A stretch of 64,000 nucleotides of DNA, from contig JANVFP010000025.1 of assembly GCA_027919835.1 (NCBI GenBank), positions 124,001-188,000 of the forward strand, given 5' to 3'. The position numbers and the translations under genes are program-made. Source of the stretch: Lentinula raphanica (lineage: Eukaryota; Basidiomycota; Agaricomycetes; Agaricales; Omphalotaceae). Below the pieces are notes generated by a model that was not told where the DNA came from, did not search any database, and worked only from the letters and a program-made list of their open reading frames with translations. This document shows, one piece after another, positions 10,900-21,649 of this stretch (its first letter is position 1; each line of letters starts with the position of its first letter).

Positions 10900-11722
10900 C
10901 TAAACGGGTCTAATCACCACAAGGCTGACCGTACCCCCGAACGCCCTGGCCGCTCTATCGATAACGCTGACTGTGTGGCTGTCTATTCGACGTGATCGTC
11001 GAGCGGTGTTCATCATTGGCGCTGCGGTTGTAGCTATCGTAGGTGAGTACCCTCGGGGTTTCCAGTCCTCCCGGTGACGCCTCAATGCTCAAGATGACCA
11101 TGGTCGATGATTGTGTAGGATATATCGTGTTACTGACTGCACCAAAACGTCTGTAATAGCACGACTCTCTCTTTCAGCAATCATCCATATTGATCTCCAC
11201 TTTCCAGCCGGAGCTCAATATGTGGGCGTCCATCTCGCAGCAGCAGGCGTATATACAGGCAATGCATTGCTATTGAGGTTTGTGGCTCATCTATCCAAGC
11301 TCTAAGTCTTGGCTTGTTCAATCTAAAGCGTTACTAGCTGGCCTGGAGAAAACGTAGCTGGTCAAACAAAACGTGCTGTGGCTGTCGCGATGCAGATAAC
11401 TTTCGGGGATATCGGTGCAATTGCGGGGTAAAGAACTATTGCTTCACAGTCGAGCGGACTCCGTACTGACATTCTATGGAGAGTTCTAATCTACAGACCC
11501 AACTTTGCCCAACACCAATATCGCAAACCTCATATCATTGCGATAGGTTATTTGCTGTTCGCAATTGCGGTCGCTGCATATCTACGATTCGAGCTGGCGT
11601 CTGAAAACAGAAGAAAGGATGCTCTGGCGAACTCACAACTTGGTACGCAAAAACCATCCGACTCCATCCAGGATCGACAGCGGTTAGGGGATCACCATAT
11701 CATTTATCGATACGTCTATTAG
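10900..11722 (+). pseudogene. C-terminal fragment of a Dal5/TNA1-type MFS transporter
   Basis: Exons at about 10900-11042, around 11122-11150, from about 11200, from about 11338 to 11428, and from about 11495 to 11722. They encode consecutive pieces typical of the second half of anion:cation symporters of the allantoate/nicotinate permease group. Examples are RLTVPPNALAAL, GYIVLLTAP, AQYVGVHLAAAGVYTGNALL, NVAGQTKRAVAVAMQITFGD and the C-tail ending HIIYRYVY. These proteins normally have about 500 residues and 12 membrane segments. Here only about the last five or six segments remain, and the sequence upstream of the intact acceptor at 10898-10899 is minisatellite. The region encoding the first half has been lost or displaced, so the gene is a 5'-truncated relic despite its clean splice sites. 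Confidence 0.75.
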
Positions 11723-11965
11723 TATTAGTGCTAGTACAAGTAGTAGTATTGTGTAAGTTGTGAAAGTAAAGTTACCTAGAGTTATACAACGCATTATTGA
11801 TTCTGAAGCATTATGAGTACGGAAAGAAACAGAGGAAATGCGAATGGAGAAGGATGCAATGATATGTGAAATGTGAACCTCGAAATAATAATGATAGTTT
11901 TGTATGTGGTGGCTGAATAGTAATATTATGTGCAAATCGGATTCATGCAATAGCGTTCAATCTTT

Positions 11966-14900
11966 TCAAACTCTTTTCTTTTTGAAGCGAGGTGCTTTGT
12001 CAATGTAGTTGTCGTCCTCGTAATCACTATCGAGTGCTTCAAAACTCTCTGCAGACTTTCGTTTGTCATCTGCATATTTGCGTAGCGCCCGCAGGTTCAT
12101 AGAAAGGACCTTCAGGAAATTCGTCTAGAAGAGAATATTGTTCAGATTCGATAGCAAACAGAGTCGAATTTGCGGACCTTTGAGACCTCGATATTCGAAT
12201 CATCGGTGGCCCTCTTCTTCCGTTTCCGAAACTGGAAAAGCAATCAACCATTTCAGTCACTGTGTAGTATTTGGGATGGGAAGTTTGAATTGACCTTGGC
12301 CTGCTCAACCTTTTGCAATTCTTCCAAGTGTTGGATCCAAAGATGGAGATGATTGACCACCTTTGGATGGAATTTGTCCTCGCAATTGGATAAATCGATG
12401 TCCATCGCATCCATTTCATCGTCAGAACCAGGAATTCGATAGGATCGCGTCCCTGCGGCACTACGTCGAGGCCGTTTCTTCCCTATCAAATATTCATTTG
12501 TACTGGTGGATGCACTAGATTTGGTATCGACCACCACATCGACGTGCGAGCCCGAGATGCTGCCTCGAGAGATCCTAGTTCTGTTCTTGTTACTACGCGG
12601 CGAACGAGTCGTATTCGAATCAATGTAGTCTTCTTCTCCGCGAAAGAACTCGGCCCCATCTCGAATAGCCTCGAATATGATATAATTCTAGGTAAAGGCA
12701 CAATGAGACACAGCAGTGTACAGTATGACATTGTCCTACCGGAGCTCTTCCTAGGCGTGCTAACAAATGGAAATGCTTCAACGTGATGGGAACAGATGAG
12801 AACGAATCTTTGAGATAGTGACGAAGGACCTTGGAGAACAGATCTTTGAGATTCAACGGCTCGGTAAAGAATTCAACAACATACACTGGTATTGTCATTT
12901 AAAACTGCATGCGACATCAGAACCGCAGTAAGGCGATGTCTAGGTCCAAAATCATTCTTGATCCATTTCGCGACCGTAAGGATGTCTGAGCATACAAAGA
13001 GATTAGCCAACGATAGTAGAGAAAGTCAATGCAACAAGGTATGAACCTGGAGTGAGGAATTCATAGTAATCGTTCATGCTATAGTGATAAGTGAAGTTGC
13101 GACGGCGAGATCTAGTTGGCAGCTGATCCTCTCGATTGATCACGGTCGTTAACGCTTCCCTTCCGATAGGACCCTACTCGAAAGATCAATAGTAGATTCA
13201 ATGATAGAAAAACTAAGACAGACCAGTTCTAACCCGTTCACGGTCACGTTTTCATCCCATTTACAAGCATCGTTTGTGTTGTCCGGTCCTTTGTTACTTG
13301 GAGGTTCTTCGAGATTAGGACGGTTCCAAGAATATATTGAAGTGTCCATAGAGTAACCACTATCCTTGCAGAAAGTAGCGCGATATGACAAGCAAGCTTC
13401 GATGTCTTCAGGGTCCGGCAGGTCGTCGAGTTTGACCTGATGCTCGATTATGGCCTGAATAACGACCTCGCGGACGTTTGGATGCCCATCATGAAGATTC
13501 TTAAGAAGTTTACCCTGTACAGGTGTTCATGAAAGGAACTACCAAGAGGTGAAATTGACGACAAACCTTGCAATCAAGCAACAACAGAGTTTTGGCAGTG
13601 TCTCCTGCAATAAGGTTGAGTTCATCCTGACTTAGGCATTTCCCCTCCGATGGGTCTAACTCGGTCTTCATATAATCAAAAACAGGATGATACCGGTCAG
13701 TGAAAGGATGTATCAGTATGTCGAACATGTCCGCCGGCGTGATGAGCCCAAGCTTCAACGGGTCCAGCTTTGCTTTCAGTGAAGGTACACACGACGCAGA
13801 ACCGGCCTCCCGCTCGACAGAGAGGAATGCCGTTAGAAGGATGACCAAGCGAACGACTGGGTCGGAGGAAGGGAAATCCGCGAAGAGGTATCTAAGGTTA
13901 ACTTGGACACTTGATGACGTTAGAGAACGAGTCTTCAAGAAGAGCTGGCGCCACAGTCAATCGCGGAATGAAGATCCCAGATAAGGTAAATCTCACCTTG
14001 ATAAGATCTTCCACCAGTGTTCTGCAGCCAACCAAGTCAGAGACGTGATTATATGCGCGCAAGTGAAGCTCACGGTAATTCGAACAGAAGGTCGCCAGAA
14101 GATCCGAGCAATTTCAAGGCACCATACCCTGCTTCATTATGTCTGGCCTCCATGCAAATCTCTGCAGCGACTGTGCGACTCAAAAACATCCTACGATGAT
14201 ATAGTTTCCTTCAAGAAAGCAGGAGTCGAAAATCATGTACTTACGAGGGATCGAGCCGACATAACTCCCGTACATTATTGGCAATAGTGTCTGCCGTTCT
14301 GTCGCTCAATGCCGAGCTCTCGAACATTTTACGAAACACAAAATCACGGTACTGGGAATTTATATGAACGTTTGTTTCGATATAGCAGCTCTTTGGGCAT
14401 GACATACCTTCTCATCCATGCAGAACCCATTGGCAACTGCGTATGGGAGTAATCGCGGCTCAACCGCCAAAGCCAGTGGAAACTGCGCCATAATAGGGTC
14501 CTTGATTGTGACTCTTGAGTTAGGTCATTTCGCGTCAATTACTTGGATTCGATATACCTTCGTGCTGAAAGGAATGAACTACGCAGAGGATCAATGTGTG
14601 GAACGGAACGACACGAATTGACACGCGTACTTTGTAAATTTCCAATATGTCTCGGATAGTCTCCCAACCAATTGACCGTAGATTTGGAGGAAAGCGACTT
14701 TCTTTGAGGAACGTTAGAAATAAAGAGCCGTCATCCTGGCCCTGAAGCCGGTGCATAGATCAGGAAGGAAACTAAGGTCCGGCTGAAAGGCGACTAACCT
14801 TTTCGCGTGGTATTTCCCCGTAGCGCGTCGTGGCCAGTGCCATGAAGTGAAGGAAAACTTGAAAGGGGACATTGCGAGCCCATTTGGTTTTAACGAAGTG

Positions 14901-15370
14901 GGTTTGCGTGTAAAAGTAATGATGGATTGCGATCTGAACGAGATATCGAGAGAGGTGTGCACCACTGGTCATCAGGATCTGCCGATGGCAATCATAAGTA
15001 AAATCAGGAGTGTGTAAAGGGTGTGAGAATGTCAAGAAGACCATGCATGGCCTTGCCGCTCTTTGCAGCAGCTCAGACGACGAGGAAAGGTATATAGAGA
15101 TACATACATCGAGAACCGTTTCGTTGACGACTTTACCGCGCCCGAGAGCTTCGAATACAGCACGAGCTGGGCCATAGCGATTCAGGAAATACTGCGCCCT
15201 GGTGTAAGGGTCTTGGGAGAAGTGGTGCAATCGTTTCGAGAGTAAAGTGAAAGACGTCGGGTCGTGCAGCTCGTAGAATATGAGTTGGAGGATTTCATCT
15301 GTAGTACATTGATGGAGTGAATAGACGTTGTATGAATATTGAAGATCACCATACCACAGAGGCGGTCCAT
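11966..15370 (-). CDS. Large F-box-like protein, many introns
   Basis: The start chosen is ATG at 15370. MDRLC is followed by a 57-bp intron (gtatgg...tacag) and then DEILQLIFYELHDPTSF..SKRLHHFSQD, a good N-terminal F-box-like motif. Later exons continue leftward: SGAHLSRYLVQIAIHHYF (about 14960), DPIMAQFPLALAVEPRLLPY (about 14460), NNVRELCRLDPS, RYLFADFPSSDPVVRLVILL (about 13890), HDGHPNVREVVIQ (about 13480) and AKWIKNDFGPRHRLTAVLM (about 12950). The tail is acidic/basic, with KKRPRRSAAGTRSYRIPGSD and a final YIDKAPRFKKKRV stop at 11966. Helical ankyrin-like blocks seem to follow the F-box. This combination is conserved in basidiomycetes as an uncharacterised protein as far as I recall. A role as an SCF-type ubiquitin-ligase adaptor is inference from the F-box alone. 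Exact exon borders in 12.5-14.3 kb are uncertain. Confidence 0.65.
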
Positions 15371-15664
15371 TACAGCTAGCTAACAAGACTTCCGTGATGA
15401 GACAGCGTTGAGGATGTTGTAGGCCGCTGGCCACTGGCGGCGACGATGAGAATGAAGGAGGGCCGGGCAAAGGAAGTGGAAAAAAGGGAGAAAGAAACAC
15501 AAGCGATCAAATATATTAAATCGGAGTTACTGGTCACGTTGCCAAAATTGGAAATCCTCACTTGCGCAATGCGCGCGGGAGAAGTTTTTTCTCTTACAGC
15601 GCTTCACAAGAGCTTAAACCTCAAAGTTCAAACTATCATGCATTCAAGTATGCAGTTCACGATA

Positions 15665-16895
15665 TCAAAACATCCGTTGGTAATAACCTTTCCAGATCCT
15701 CCACGGTAGTTTCCAGTCTTTCGTCTGCATACGAGGGTCGAAAATGTTGAAGTTAACTTCCTCTACTTGTTTGAGAATACCTGACACCGGCACCTGTGTT
15801 TAGTAGCAAGAGAGAGGATCCGATATGTGAGCATGCCGACTAGATCGAACTTCATATAGAGCTTACCCCAGCCAGAAAAACGGGCATAGCTTCCTGTGGA
15901 ACTTTGCCCCCGAACTCTTGGTTGAACATACTTCGTGCCGTGACAAGATGATCATTCGCCAGTGTAGCGAACTCAAAAACCGCATCATCAATTCCCTTTG
16001 CTGCCGGTCCTTTGCGAAATACATCTTCTTGGACTACACCATGTTTTGCCGTAATCTCTGCAGGAACCACCATTCGGCCATTCTTAGCATGAAACGGCAT
16101 CGCACGAATGAGATTTGTGAAAGTTTGAGCGGCTCCAAGATGAGATGCGGCATGCGATAGAGCGGAAGACGGTAACGAGAGAGTTGAAAGTAAAAGATAC
16201 AGGAGAGTTGACGAGGTAGATTCTGAATGGGCAGTTAGTGAGTCGACGGTAAGGTGGACCGGCACTTGTAACTCGGCGTCCTTCGGATCTCTAAGAGTTA
16301 GCTGGAGAAATAATGACAGGAAGGTGGAGACTACACACGCGAGCATCGATGATCCTTTTGAAGTGGTAAGCAGGAAAGTTGGCTTTGATAGACGCTTGAT
16401 GGAGTGCCTGCGCAATTGGATGTCTAGGTGGATTTCCCTATGGCGGATGATGGAGATTATTAGCACAACTTTTACATCCTATGAACCGGTCAACACTAGC
16501 TCAAGGCGTACATCCGTTATCGTTTTCATGGCGTCCCGCCAAAACTGCATCCTCATCATGCCAATGGTCGAGTTTGATACGTTATCTTGTATCATGGCGA
16601 GCTCCGCCTGTAACTTGCTTTAGTAAACCTTGAAGGAAAGCTAGAGCATTGGTACACGCACAGAGAAAGCTTTAAGAGCATAGTACGAACCTCGGAGCTC
16701 CTTTGGCCAAAATTGAGCGATCAGATACGCCTCATAGTCATATTTTCGGACAAAGTCTCTGCAGTATTCAGCAGGATCGGTGACTACTGCCGCACTAGCC
16801 AAGGTCGATTGACAGCGCGGCAAAGTATATCTGAGGTTGTAGCGGAAAGCCTGAGAGAGGTTAGATGTGCATTTGAATGTTGTGTTAGAGAGCAT
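15665..16895 (-). CDS. NDUFAF6-like mitochondrial complex I assembly factor
   Basis: Member of the squalene/phytoene-synthase-like family that lost prenyltransfer activity and supports assembly of respiratory complex I in mitochondria. The first exon reads MLSNTTFKC followed by a basic, Ser-rich presequence, then EYCRDFVRKYDYEAYLIAQ and FWPKELRGSYYALKAF, the family hallmark. Downstream come LRDPKDAEL and SSALSHAASHLGAAQTFTNL with RAMPFHAKNGRMVVPAEI, then FNQEFGGKVPQEAMPVFLAG. The last exon is VPVSGILKQVEEVNFNIFDP ending KGYYQRMF with the stop at 15665. The ATG at 16895 is preferred over upstream in-frame ATGs because it begins a plausible presequence and avoids overlap with the divergent PSF1 gene. 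The middle exons around 16480-16620 were not individually resolved. Confidence 0.85.
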
Positions 16896-16957
16896 GAAGG
16901 TTGAATTCCATGTGACACGAGTTTGGTCACGCGTGATTTCCTTTCTTCTGAACCACG
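16896..16957. promoter_or_regulatory. 62-bp shared divergent promoter
   Basis: The start codons of NDUFAF6 (16895, leftward) and PSF1 (16958, rightward) are separated by only 62 bp. Both transcripts must therefore start within or beyond this spacer. No TATA box is apparent, so 5' UTRs must be very short or overlap the opposite gene. Confidence 0.6.
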
Positions 16958-17569
16958 ATGAGCAACGATACCCGTCAATTTGGCGACCTCGCAACCCAGC
17001 TGGTCATGGAATCGCGTCGATCCACTCAAACAGATTCTCTGCTCAAGTACAACGACTCACTCGTTCGCGCGCTTATTCGAGAACAGCGTGATCTTGAAAA
17101 AGCTGCAGAGGCATTGGAAGCAGGCATGGACGAACTTCAAGGTCCCCCTCCTGCTCTTTTGATCATCCAAACTGCCGTCTCCAGAAACAAACGCTGTCTT
17201 CTAGCATATCACTCTCACCGCGTTGAACGTCTTCGTGATCTATATTGGGCTGTTGGTGGCGCTTTGCCTCATATACTCAACAATCAGGATATCAGGAGCA
17301 AACTCTCTCCACACGAGGTTGATTACCTTCGGCAATACAATAGTTTCGTCATGGAGTTCCGCTCGGAGTTTTCTCATGAGCTCGATATCACTGCTAGCAT
17401 CACCAATCCTCCCAAAGATCTCAACGTGCTCGTGCACGTCGTAAAGAATTGCGGCGTCATTCAAACCGAATTAGGCAGCATCGATTTTCAGAAGGGCCAA
17501 AGATTCATGGTGAGACGTGCGGATATCGAACATCTCATCGTACAAGGTTATCTCGAGGAGGTTTCATAG
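16958..17569 (+). CDS. PSF1: GINS complex subunit PSF1
   Basis: An intronless frame of 203 residues, the usual length for Psf1. GINS (Sld5-Psf1-Psf2-Psf3) forms the CMG helicase with Cdc45 and Mcm2-7 and acts at replication forks in the nucleus. Family landmarks seen in order are an N-terminal helix MSNDTRQFGDLATQLVMESR and RNKRCLLAYHSHRVERLRDL (residues about 75-95). Then come PHEVDYLRQYNSFVMEFRSE and the C-terminal B domain PPKDLNVLVHVVKNCGVIQT through LGSIDFQKGQRFMVRRADIE and HLIVQGYLEEV. It is complete, with no missing motif. It is divergent from NDUFAF6. Confidence 0.95.
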   Translation: MSNDTRQFGDLATQLVMESRRSTQTDSLLKYNDSLVRALIREQRDLEKAAEALEAGMDELQGPPPALLIIQTAVSRNKRCLLAYHSHRVERLRDLYWAVGGALPHILNNQDIRSKLSPHEVDYLRQYNSFVMEFRSEFSHELDITASITNPPKDLNVLVHVVKNCGVIQTELGSIDFQKGQRFMVRRADIEHLIVQGYLEEVS

Positions 17570-18542
17570 GTTAGTGATAAGTCTGATTTTTGTTGCGAAT
17601 TGACTGATGGGGAAACCAGGAACTGGTGAAACTGTTCATTGAATGACACACTATTTGAAGCAGATTCCATATCCGTGTAATACTCTCGCCTCTCGGTCCT
17701 GCTCAGTCAATCCGCGGTTGGCGGTTTCCAATGATGTTCTAGTTCCGAAAGCCCACATTTGCCTATTTCATGCCTCAATAGCTTGAGTCTGCTATACAAA
17801 CTCGGTTGGCAATATTGCTATCGCACTTTCGACATATCCCCACTCGGCTTGCTGGACTTCATCAGGACAGTCGTTTATCTCATGCGCAGACATTTCCGCT
17901 ACCTATCTCATGAGTACTAGCCATCTATGTGGTTCTATACAGTTAGTCAAACTCTCTGTGACCTGTCGTCAAGCTTCGTATCATGATAGCTTACTACTAA
18001 AACACAAGGTTCAAAATTACTGAACGTGTCAGACCCGTTGCCTTTTGATTTAGTGATATTCTATTTTCCTTTTTATCAGGTCCCGAAGTTAGATCTTCAT
18101 GAAGCCTCATGAGACTCGAGAGTCGAGTGTGTTCCATGAAAAAGAGATAACGCGTGTTACTCAAGCTGGGAAACCAACAATAGGACGACGGCACTGGTGT
18201 GCACAGAGCAACGTACGTCGTAGATTGTCACACATTACAGTACTACCGCAGACAGTGACGAAATTTTCGAGACGTACTCAAGTGATCAGATGAGTTACCT
18301 ATGCAACCACTTTGTGAAGGCCATGCGAGGATTTGCAAGCCCCTTTTCTACTCATCTTTCATGCCTTGTTCACGACGATCATTATTGATTATCGTTGAAC
18401 ATAGAAACGCCATGACGCTAAGTTTCTTTTTAATACCTCGGATATACTGATCCCAGTCACCATATAACTTGGCGCTTCGTGACGCGTGATTCCTTTCTGA
18501 ACTCCATTTGCTTATCAGCAGACATACCAGCTCTGAACAACA
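17570..18542. other. Intergenic, nothing recognised
   Basis: Apart from the 3' UTR of PSF1 and the promoter of the next gene, I see only short unsupported frames. No repeat or RNA gene is recognised. Confidence 0.5.
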
Positions 18543-19530
18543 ATGGGTCGTTGGACACAGTATGATGAGGTATCTAACTTGCGACTGCTTCGACTCATCT
18601 TGCTGAAACAAGTCCAGGACTCATATCGTCTTCCCTCCGGCTTCAAACGCGTAGGGTATGACGCTGATACAGGCCAATACGTCTTCCAGAGTGCTTCTGG
18701 AGACACCTGGAATGGCGCTCCGCATGAGACGTACGGTAATATGCATCGAACGTCTCCGCCTGCCTGGTCGAACACATCTTCAAGAGCACTTGATAATAAT
18801 TCATCTACTGCTGACTCGGCTTCAACGCCTGAGAAATCCAAGCCAGCCTTTCGACGTCAATTGTCTCTCAGATTCCTCAATGTGGCACGGTCCTCTGGCA
18901 CGAAAGAAGGGAAAGAGGAAATTCCTTCGAATTCCGCCGGACCCAATATGTTCGCGCGTACAGCACAGACTGTAGTCAGAAGGATGCGCAGCTTCTCGGT
19001 CCCTGCCTCAGCCGTTGGCAAACGTCATACTCTCTCGAATGAAGAGAAACAACTCGCGCCTTCTTCATATACGTCAGAGAGAAAAGTAGAAACAGGTTAG
19101 TAGCCGCATTGCTCTCGAGTATGGACTACAGTTTTGATTTCCAACTTCATCAGTCAAACGTTCGGCCACTCTCACTGGTCCTTCTGGGAAAAACAAAAAC
19201 CCTGGTTCAGAGAATGAAACGGCACGGCCCACCCATTCTGGCAATGGAAGTACCGTAGCGCCGTCAGAGCAGCAATCCTCCAACAATCCTGCCCATCGTA
19301 GCCGTACCGACGCCAAACCTGACTTGAAAAAATCAGTGACTTTACCTTCGCGGCATCCAAAGCCAGCTTCCGATCCACCAAGTTCATTTGCTTCTCGAAA
19401 GATACCATCCGACCAGCCGACTCATGCTACATCAAGCCAATCAAGTTCCGCCAATGAACCACCACCAGTTCCTCCTAAAGATTTCCCTAGGGACAGGAAG
19501 AGGGTGACATCTCCTGATTCCCAGCTTTAA
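18543..19530 (+). CDS. Small Ser/Pro-rich protein of the MGRWTQYDE family
   Basis: The N-terminus MGRWTQYDE, then DSYRLPSGFKRVGYDADT, QYVFQSASGDTWNGAP and HETYG, is a signature I remember from many basidiomycete proteins, some of which carry a C-terminal LysM. No LysM is visible here. Introns are inferred at 18570-18617 (48 nt, in frame) and 19096-19153, giving 293 residues. Removing the first one joins YDE directly to DSYRLP, which restores the family pattern. The rest is low-complexity, rich in Ser, Pro and Arg, ending in a PPPVPPKD motif that could bind SH3 domains. There is no signal peptide or membrane segment. Function is unknown. Confidence 0.7.
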
Positions 19531-20220
19531 CCCTCGAACTTGGCAAATGCGATGGACACGAAAATCGGGGCCGGGGTGATGTTAGGATGTCAAGCCCGGC
19601 CGCTTTCCTTGTTTTTAGAGTACATACATCCAAAGACTATGAAGGTCGAGTCTGCACATTGAAACCGTTATTTTTCGATGGCCAACCACGAACGTTAGCT
19701 GCACATCCAACCATTGCAGTGAATTTAAAGAATGCTGGTGTAAGTCCCTGTCACGACTCTCATACCCTTGCCACGAGTTTTTCAAATTGATGTGACGAAT
19801 GCGACAGAAGGTAGAGCTGCTTCAGAGGCATTCCCCTTTCTCAGAACTCGTGGGAGGATGAAGCATCTCCAGCATAGCTTGCATCTATAAGGAGAAGCCT
19901 CACTCAGCTATTCTTTCCTTACGGTTTTCCTGGGATAAGGAGGGTCCACAAATGAGTTGGGAGAAAGACCGGGCATGCTAACTGGATTCCTGTCTCGAAT
20001 CAAGATACTGATACTGAGAATTGAGGAATGGTGATTGAAAAATTGTGCGTCCATCAACTCGGTTCATTGAAAGGATTGAGCTCATCGAGGGAAACAACAG
20101 GCAACAACTTGCTTCTAAGAACTGAGATTACACTCCCTGTCGGTACACTACAGTACATTCAAATGCCTAGTCATCTCTATTTCCCTCCTTGAATCGAAGT
20201 GCCTTAGACTGGGTTGTTGT
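19531..20220. other. Intergenic between two convergent genes
   Basis: Transcripts converge here (rightward gene ending 19530, leftward gene ending 20221). Only short frames of no recognisable content are present. Confidence 0.5.
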
Positions 20221-21649
20221 CTAATCAAGCTTTGGCAAACGCCGAAGTAACTCCCTAACGAAATTCGCTCGGTCTTGCGGGGTCGGGCCTACGCTGTCGT
20301 CTATGTGCACGAGTGTTAAAGGCCGCCTGAGATAACTGTGCTGTGCTTGGCTTTCGAGGGGAATGCCAGCCTGAGAATATACGAGCTCTTTGAATTCATG
20401 AAAGTGGGGTTCTTCCTCCGGTATTCCGTAAAAGCTATGATCCTCCACAAATTCCTTGACATTACGTTCTGTGTTCCAATCGTCTTTTTTCGTGATGAGT
20501 TTCATGAGTTGGGAGAATCGAGCAGCATCGGTACGAGGGTTTGAGTCTGCATTCACGCCCATTTCTGCGATCTGCATCAGAATCTATTGGGGTTCAATCA
20601 GCACACTCCCAAGAGATTTAAAAGAGATCATACTTTGGCGGAGCTAGAGTTAGGTGTGCGCCTAACGGCGAGTACATCGTTCCCGTTCATAGTGTGGAAT
20701 TCCAATGCGGGCTCGCCTTTCTGCTCCTTCAACACCTCGAGTCGCCCCCGATTGTAGCCGAGCTGAGTCTGCTTGCTAAAGTGCAACAGTTTATATGGTA
20801 CAATATAGCGTTCTGAAGTGACCAAAACACTTGGATATCCCAATATTTTCACATCTTGTTCATCCAGACCTTTGATGTTGATGGACTTTTCAACATCGTG
20901 CGTGACATCAGCCGACAGACATTCGCTATGGTCAAGCAGCCCTTGATATGCGCCACGTAGTTTCAGCGGCTCTGCTCCCGCGACTGCTTCATTTTCAAAG
21001 TTGATAGCAACGACGAACGACTCGACAGCAATGTCAAGCAAGCCCTAGCAGAGTTCACTCAGCTGCTAGAAACGACGAAGGACACGATATCACTGAACAA
21101 GTTCCTCTTACCTCAGGTCCTATAACCGGATTTCTTGTCACTTTCCTTCCCTTCTTCCCAACGAGTGCCGCCTTCGGGCTTCCATCATGTTCAAACCACA
21201 TCTCTAGTGCCATGCCTTTAAACATACTCTTCTTGTCGATAGATGAGAGTTCGTATGGCACAACGTATCTTTTGGTCGCATGATCACGGAAAAGAGTCAG
21301 AGATCCCTGCAACTCCATATCGCCTTCACTCAACTCCTTTCTTTGCATTAGAGCTTTGGCACCCACTGCAATCTTCGCTTTGACAAGAGGTTCGAGTTTG
21401 TTGCGATCATCATCGATCAAGAAGAGGGGATAGGCGTTCTGGAGTTCAGTGGGAAAGGAAATAATAACTGATTTGAGTTCGTTCTACAACTAAACAATGA
21501 GTGCTTGATAACTACGCGGTACCCATGATGCTTACTGAGCCAGAGGGCCCGCCAGTAACTGGGGCGGGAGTGACGACGGCAATAGGCACGAGGATGAACA
21601 AAGCGATGAACTTGAGGGAGGAGCGACGATCGGGAGAAAAGAAGAGCAT
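20221..21649 (-). CDS. Secreted protein of unknown family, copy A
   Basis: The first exon starts at 21649 with MLFFSPDRRSSLKFIALFIL followed by VPIAVVTPAPV, a clear signal peptide (basic, then hydrophobic, then small residues). A 5' intron starting gtaagc runs to gttgtag. The next exon is NELKSVIISFPTELQNAYPL and LQGSLTLFRDHATKRYVVPY. After a second intron comes a related block, GLLDIAVESFVVAINFENEA with LGYPSVLVTSERYIVPYKLL. The two halves share a pattern (TLFRD/VLVTS, then K/E-RY-V/I-VPY), suggesting an internal repeat of one domain. The last exon, ILMQIAEMGV to RRLPKLD, contains an FxxLMKxITKKDDW helix. No known catalytic motif is evident. A tandem paralogue lies at 24709-26029. Confidence 0.75.
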
